The translations under genes and the position numbers were made by a program. Below, in pieces: positions 5,999 to 8,547 of a DNA stretch of 8,547 nt. The notes under the pieces were generated by a model. That model made no database searches. It was not told where the DNA came from and saw only the letters and a list, made by a program, of their open reading frames with translations. Within the stretch, counting starts at the first letter, position 1. The number at the start of each line of letters is the position of its first letter. The DNA is taken from contig PKYZ01000221.1 in NCBI GenBank assembly GCA_003132865.1, positions 5,899 to 14,445 of the forward strand, in the 5' to 3' direction. This DNA is from Bryobacterales bacterium. GTDB taxonomy: Bacteria > Acidobacteriota > Terriglobia > Bryobacterales > Bryobacteraceae.

Positions 5999-6192
5999 TC
6001 GCGGCGCTGCGTTTCTATAAGCGGTGGCTCTCGCCGCTGCTGCCTTCGGCTTGCCGGTTCTACCCGACCTGCTCGGAATACATGTTGCAGGCCGTCGAGC
6101 GGCGTGGAGTATTGCGCGGCGTTTGGATGGGGACCAAGCGGCTGGCGAAGTGCCATCCCTTTCACGCGGGCGGCGTCGATCCCGTCCGGTAA
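5995..6192 (+). CDS. yidD: Membrane protein insertion efficiency factor YidD
   Basis: YidD is a small, membrane-bound basic protein that assists YidC in inserting inner-membrane proteins. The family signatures are all present: [52 protein letters not shown] and HAGGVDPVR, with the conserved cysteines of ACRFYPTCS and KCHP. From GTG 5995, which overlaps the rnpA stop as GTGA, it has 65 residues. This is shorter than the about 85 of E. coli, mainly because both tails are short. The frame is open upstream to GTG 5896 inside rnpA, but those residues ([18 protein letters not shown]) look like out-of-frame translation of rnpA. Overlap with rnpA and the 12-nt gap to yidC indicate translational coupling. 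Confidence 0.92.
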   Translation: MIAALRFYKRWLSPLLPSACRFYPTCSEYMLQAVERRGVLRGVWMGTKRLAKCHPFHAGGVDPVR

Positions 6193-6204
6193 ACACAAAA
6201 CAGC

Positions 6205-7953
6205 ATGGCTGAACCTAATAGCGGCGGAACGGGCGGTCCGGGACAACCCAAGAAAGAGTTGTCCATGGAGCTGCGGCTCCTGCTCGCCTTCATCCTGATG
6301 GGCGTGGTCCTGTTCGTCACGCCGTATTTCTACAAGACCGTGGCTCCGCCGGTGAAGAAGACGGCGCCGGCCGCCACCAAGAGCGAGCCTGCGCCGGCGG
6401 CGCCCGGCGTCGTTACAGCGCCGGCGGAAACGGCCCCGGCGGCTGATTCTGAAACCGCCGCCTCTGAAACCGCCGCTCCGCCGGTTGTTGCGGGGAAGGA
6501 AGAGACCCGGGTCATCGAGACCGATAAGTTCCGGATCACGTTCAGCAATCGGGGCGCCGTGGTGAAGAGCTGGCTGCTGAAGGAACACAAGGAACATAGC
6601 GGCGCGCCCCTGCAACTGGTCAATACCGCGTCGCATGCCGATCCGCCGGCGTCGCTCTACTTCCCCGCGCAGAAGCCCGCCGTCGACCTCAACCTGGCGC
6701 TCTACGAGGTGCACACCGATGCGGACGGCCTCGCCATCAGCTTCGATTATTCCAATGGAAAGGTGGTGGCGCACAAATCCTTTCAGTTCCGGAAATCCAG
6801 TTACTTGCTGGATGTTTCGACGGAGGTGACGGAGAGCGGCAAGCCGCTTCCGCATCAGATCGAGTGGCGGGGCGGGTTCGGCGATCTGGCTGCAGTGAAC
6901 CCGGCCGGCGAGCAGCAGACCCTGTACTTCGATGCGACCGAGGCCAAGCTAAAAAAGAGCGCAGCCAAAGCGGCTAAAGACGGTCCAGTCACGGTGACCG
7001 GCAACTATTCTTTTGCCGGCGTCGAGGACAAGTACTTTGTGGCGGCGTTCCTGCCGGAGCGGGGCGCTACGGTCGCCATAACCACCTTCAGCGATAGCGA
7101 GCCCACCCCGCGCGAGTCGAAAGAGGTGTCTTTCGCCGGCGCCGCGGTCAGCGACGGCCCGGTGAACCACTTCTCGCTGTACGTCGGCCCCAAGGATATC
7201 GACATTCTGCGCGCGGTCAATCCGAAGCTGGAGCAAGTGGTGGATTTCGGCTGGCTCGGCATTCTGGCGAAGCCGCTGTTCCTGATTGTAAATTGGGTTG
7301 CCGACCGCGCCATTCACAACTACGGCTGGTCGATCATCCTGGTGACCATCGCGCTCAACTTCGTGCTGTTTCCGCTGAAGATCACCAGCATGAAGTCGAT
7401 GAAGAAGATGCAGGCGCTGCAGCCGCAGATTGCCGACATCAATAAGAAGTACAAGGACGTCGGCCTCCGCGACCCGAAAAAGGCGGATCAGAACCAGGAG
7501 GTGATGGAGCTATACAAGAAGCACGGCGTGAATCCCATGGGCGGCTGCGTTCCCATGCTGCTGCAAATCCCGTTCTTCATCGCGTTTTATAAAGTATTCT
7601 CGGTATCGGTGGAGATGCGCGGCGCGAACTGGCTCTGGGTAACCGACCTTTCGCAGCCGGAGACGCTGGCCATTCACATACTGCCCATCATCATGGTCGT
7701 CAGCCAGTTCGTGATGCAGAAGATGACTCCCACCACCACGGGAGGCGATCCCAATCAGCAGAAAATGATGCAGTTCATGCCGCTCATCTTCGGTTTTATG
7801 TTCTATAACCTGTCGAGCGGGTTGGTATTATACTATTTGACCAGCAACCTGGTGGGCGTCGCGCAGCAGTGGTTCTTCAACAAAACGTCGCTGGCAAGCG
7901 TGGCCGCACAGTCGGTGCAGCCGCCGAAAAAGAAAAAAGATGGCAGGAAGTAG
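6205..7953 (+). CDS. yidC: Membrane protein insertase YidC (Oxa1 family)
   Basis: YidC inserts inner-membrane proteins alone or with SecYEG. The 582-residue length is normal for a Gram-negative YidC. Layout: a membrane helix at about 23-43; an Ala/Pro-rich linker at about 46-92 containing a 15-nt tandem repeat (6448-6462, 6463-6477; SETAA twice); a periplasmic beta-sandwich at about 97-345; then the conserved core with helices at about 372-392, 446-468, 486-505 and 524-556 and the signatures KSMKKMQALQPQI, NPMGGCVPMLLQIPFFIAFY, QKMTPTT and SGLVLYYLTSNLV. The tail is basic (KKKKDGRK). The position of E. coli Arg366 in the hydrophilic groove is Asn385 here (TIALNFVLFPLK). The start ATG 6205 has no clear Shine-Dalgarno; ATG 6265 (MELRLLLAF) has AAAGAG upstream and would remove 20 residues. 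It follows yidD by 12 nt and precedes jag by 3 nt. Confidence 0.96.
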   Translation: MAEPNSGGTGGPGQPKKELSMELRLLLAFILMGVVLFVTPYFYKTVAPPVKKTAPAATKSEPAPAAPGVVTAPAETAPAADSETAASETAAPPVVAGKEETRVIETDKFRITFSNRGAVVKSWLLKEHKEHSGAPLQLVNTASHADPPASLYFPAQKPAVDLNLALYEVHTDADGLAISFDYSNGKVVAHKSFQFRKSSYLLDVSTEVTESGKPLPHQIEWRGGFGDLAAVNPAGEQQTLYFDATEAKLKKSAAKAAKDGPVTVTGNYSFAGVEDKYFVAAFLPERGATVAITTFSDSEPTPRESKEVSFAGAAVSDGPVNHFSLYVGPKDIDILRAVNPKLEQVVDFGWLGILAKPLFLIVNWVADRAIHNYGWSIILVTIALNFVLFPLKITSMKSMKKMQALQPQIADINKKYKDVGLRDPKKADQNQEVMELYKKHGVNPMGGCVPMLLQIPFFIAFYKVFSVSVEMRGANWLWVTDLSQPETLAIHILPIIMVVSQFVMQKMTPTTTGGDPNQQKMMQFMPLIFGFMFYNLSSGLVLYYLTSNLVGVAQQWFFNKTSLASVAAQSVQPPKKKKDGRK

Positions 7954-7956
7954 ACG

Positions 7957-8547
7957 GTGAATCCTCGCAAGTATTCGGTATCGTCGGTAGGCGACCGCAT
8001 CGAGCAATTCGTGCGTCCCGTGCTGGATCGGGCGGGCTTCCGCATGGAGTACGAGGTGGCCGACGGGCAGGCCACGGACGACGACTTCGAGACTCCGGAC
8101 GTGGTAGTGAAATTCAGCGGGCCGGACGTGGAGTATCTGCTGGCGAACCGCGCCGAACTGCTGCTGGCGCTGGAGCATGTGACCATGGAGGCGCTGCGCA
8201 TGCCCTCCGAGGATCATTCGCGCATTTCGTTCGATGCCAACGACTACCGCGCGCTGCGCATCGAGGAATTGCGGATGAGCGCCGCGGCGGCGGCCGAGAA
8301 GGTGAAGCGCACGGGGCAGCCGTTCCGGTTCAATCCCATGAACAGCCGCGAGCGCCGCGTCATCCACCTGGCGCTGCGGAACGAAACCGATCTGCGTAGC
8401 GAATCGAGCGGTTCGGGCGGTTACCGGCAGGTGGTGGTGTATCCGGCGGGCATGGCCAGCCTTCCCGAACTTCCGCCGCCGCCCTTTGCGCGGCGCGACG
8501 GGCCTTTTGGCGGAGGACGCCGGGACTCCGGACGCGATCGCGGCGGT
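7957..8547 (+). CDS. jag: Jag-like KH/R3H RNA-binding protein (partial)
   Basis: Jag (KhpB/EloR in other phyla) is a cytoplasmic RNA-binding protein commonly encoded directly after yidC. The frame starts at GTG 7957, 3 nt after the yidC stop, with AGGAAG at 7945-7950 as a good Shine-Dalgarno, and is open at the right edge (197 codons). It lacks the N-terminal Jag_N domain. Residues about 47-81 are the Jag-type KH domain (VVVKFSGPDVEYLL, ELLLALEHVTMEALRM). The GxxG RNA-binding loop is replaced by A63-N-R-A66. Residues about 97-164 are the R3H domain (AAEKVKRTGQPFRFNPM, SRERRVIHLALRNE, YRQVVVYP) with the R133-x3-H137 motif. A proline stretch (LPPPP) then leads into a Gly/Arg-rich tail (GGGRRDSGRDRGG) that runs out of the window. 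In the usual order, mnmE would follow. Confidence 0.92.
   Translation, partial: MNPRKYSVSSVGDRIEQFVRPVLDRAGFRMEYEVADGQATDDDFETPDVVVKFSGPDVEYLLANRAELLLALEHVTMEALRMPSEDHSRISFDANDYRALRIEELRMSAAAAAEKVKRTGQPFRFNPMNSRERRVIHLALRNETDLRSESSGSGGYRQVVVYPAGMASLPELPPPPFARRDGPFGGGRRDSGRDRGG

Noticed and set aside
5977..6855. Minus-strand frame of 292 codons opposite yidD/yidC
   Set aside because: Antisense shadow of well-supported genes in GC-rich DNA.

Overview
The window looks like a piece of an Acidobacteriota chromosome, probably of the Solibacter/Bryobacter type. This is an inference from three things. The right half is GC-rich and carries a conserved rpmH-rnpA-yidD-yidC-jag operon with a Jag protein that has only KH and R3H domains. 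The left end carries a secreted YncE-like beta-propeller protein with Ig-like domains. The middle carries a REP-associated tyrosine transposase of a kind common in that phylum. No rRNA, tRNA, CRISPR array or clear oriC was seen.

Layout, left to right. (1) 1-2089, minus strand: a large secreted beta-propeller protein, open at the left edge for 696 codons. It is visibly more A+T-rich than the rest and uses many ATA/TTA/CTA codons. (2) 2090-2312: a 223-bp gap whose only notable signal is a TATAAT box 6 nt before the propeller start codon. (3) 2313-about 3066, minus strand: traM, preceded by the 3' part of traL. These resemble the TraL/TraM pair of IncP (RP4-like) conjugation systems. (4) about 3059-4318, plus strand: the 3' two thirds of a family 3 glycoside hydrolase. 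The traL and GH3 fragments meet head to head at one junction near 3060-3072 and both lack their 5' ends. (5) 4344-5010: a RAYT transposase gene on the minus strand, bracketed by two inverted copies of a 44-nt element made of two hairpins. (6) 5061-5447: a small secreted protein of unknown function. (7) 5502-8547: the housekeeping operon for ribosomal protein L34, RNase P protein, YidD, YidC insertase and Jag, open at the right edge.

How they work together: the right-hand operon links ribosome and RNase P production to membrane protein insertion (YidD helps YidC; Jag is an RNA-binding partner often encoded beside yidC). The left half is accessory and appears to have been rearranged: a conjugation remnant, a beheaded glycosidase and a REP/RAYT unit lie side by side.

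Most worth checking: the inverted two-hairpin repeats around the RAYT gene, the head-to-head traL/GH3 junction (real rearrangement or assembly chimera), and rnpA, which seems to start at AUC behind a strong Shine-Dalgarno sequence.
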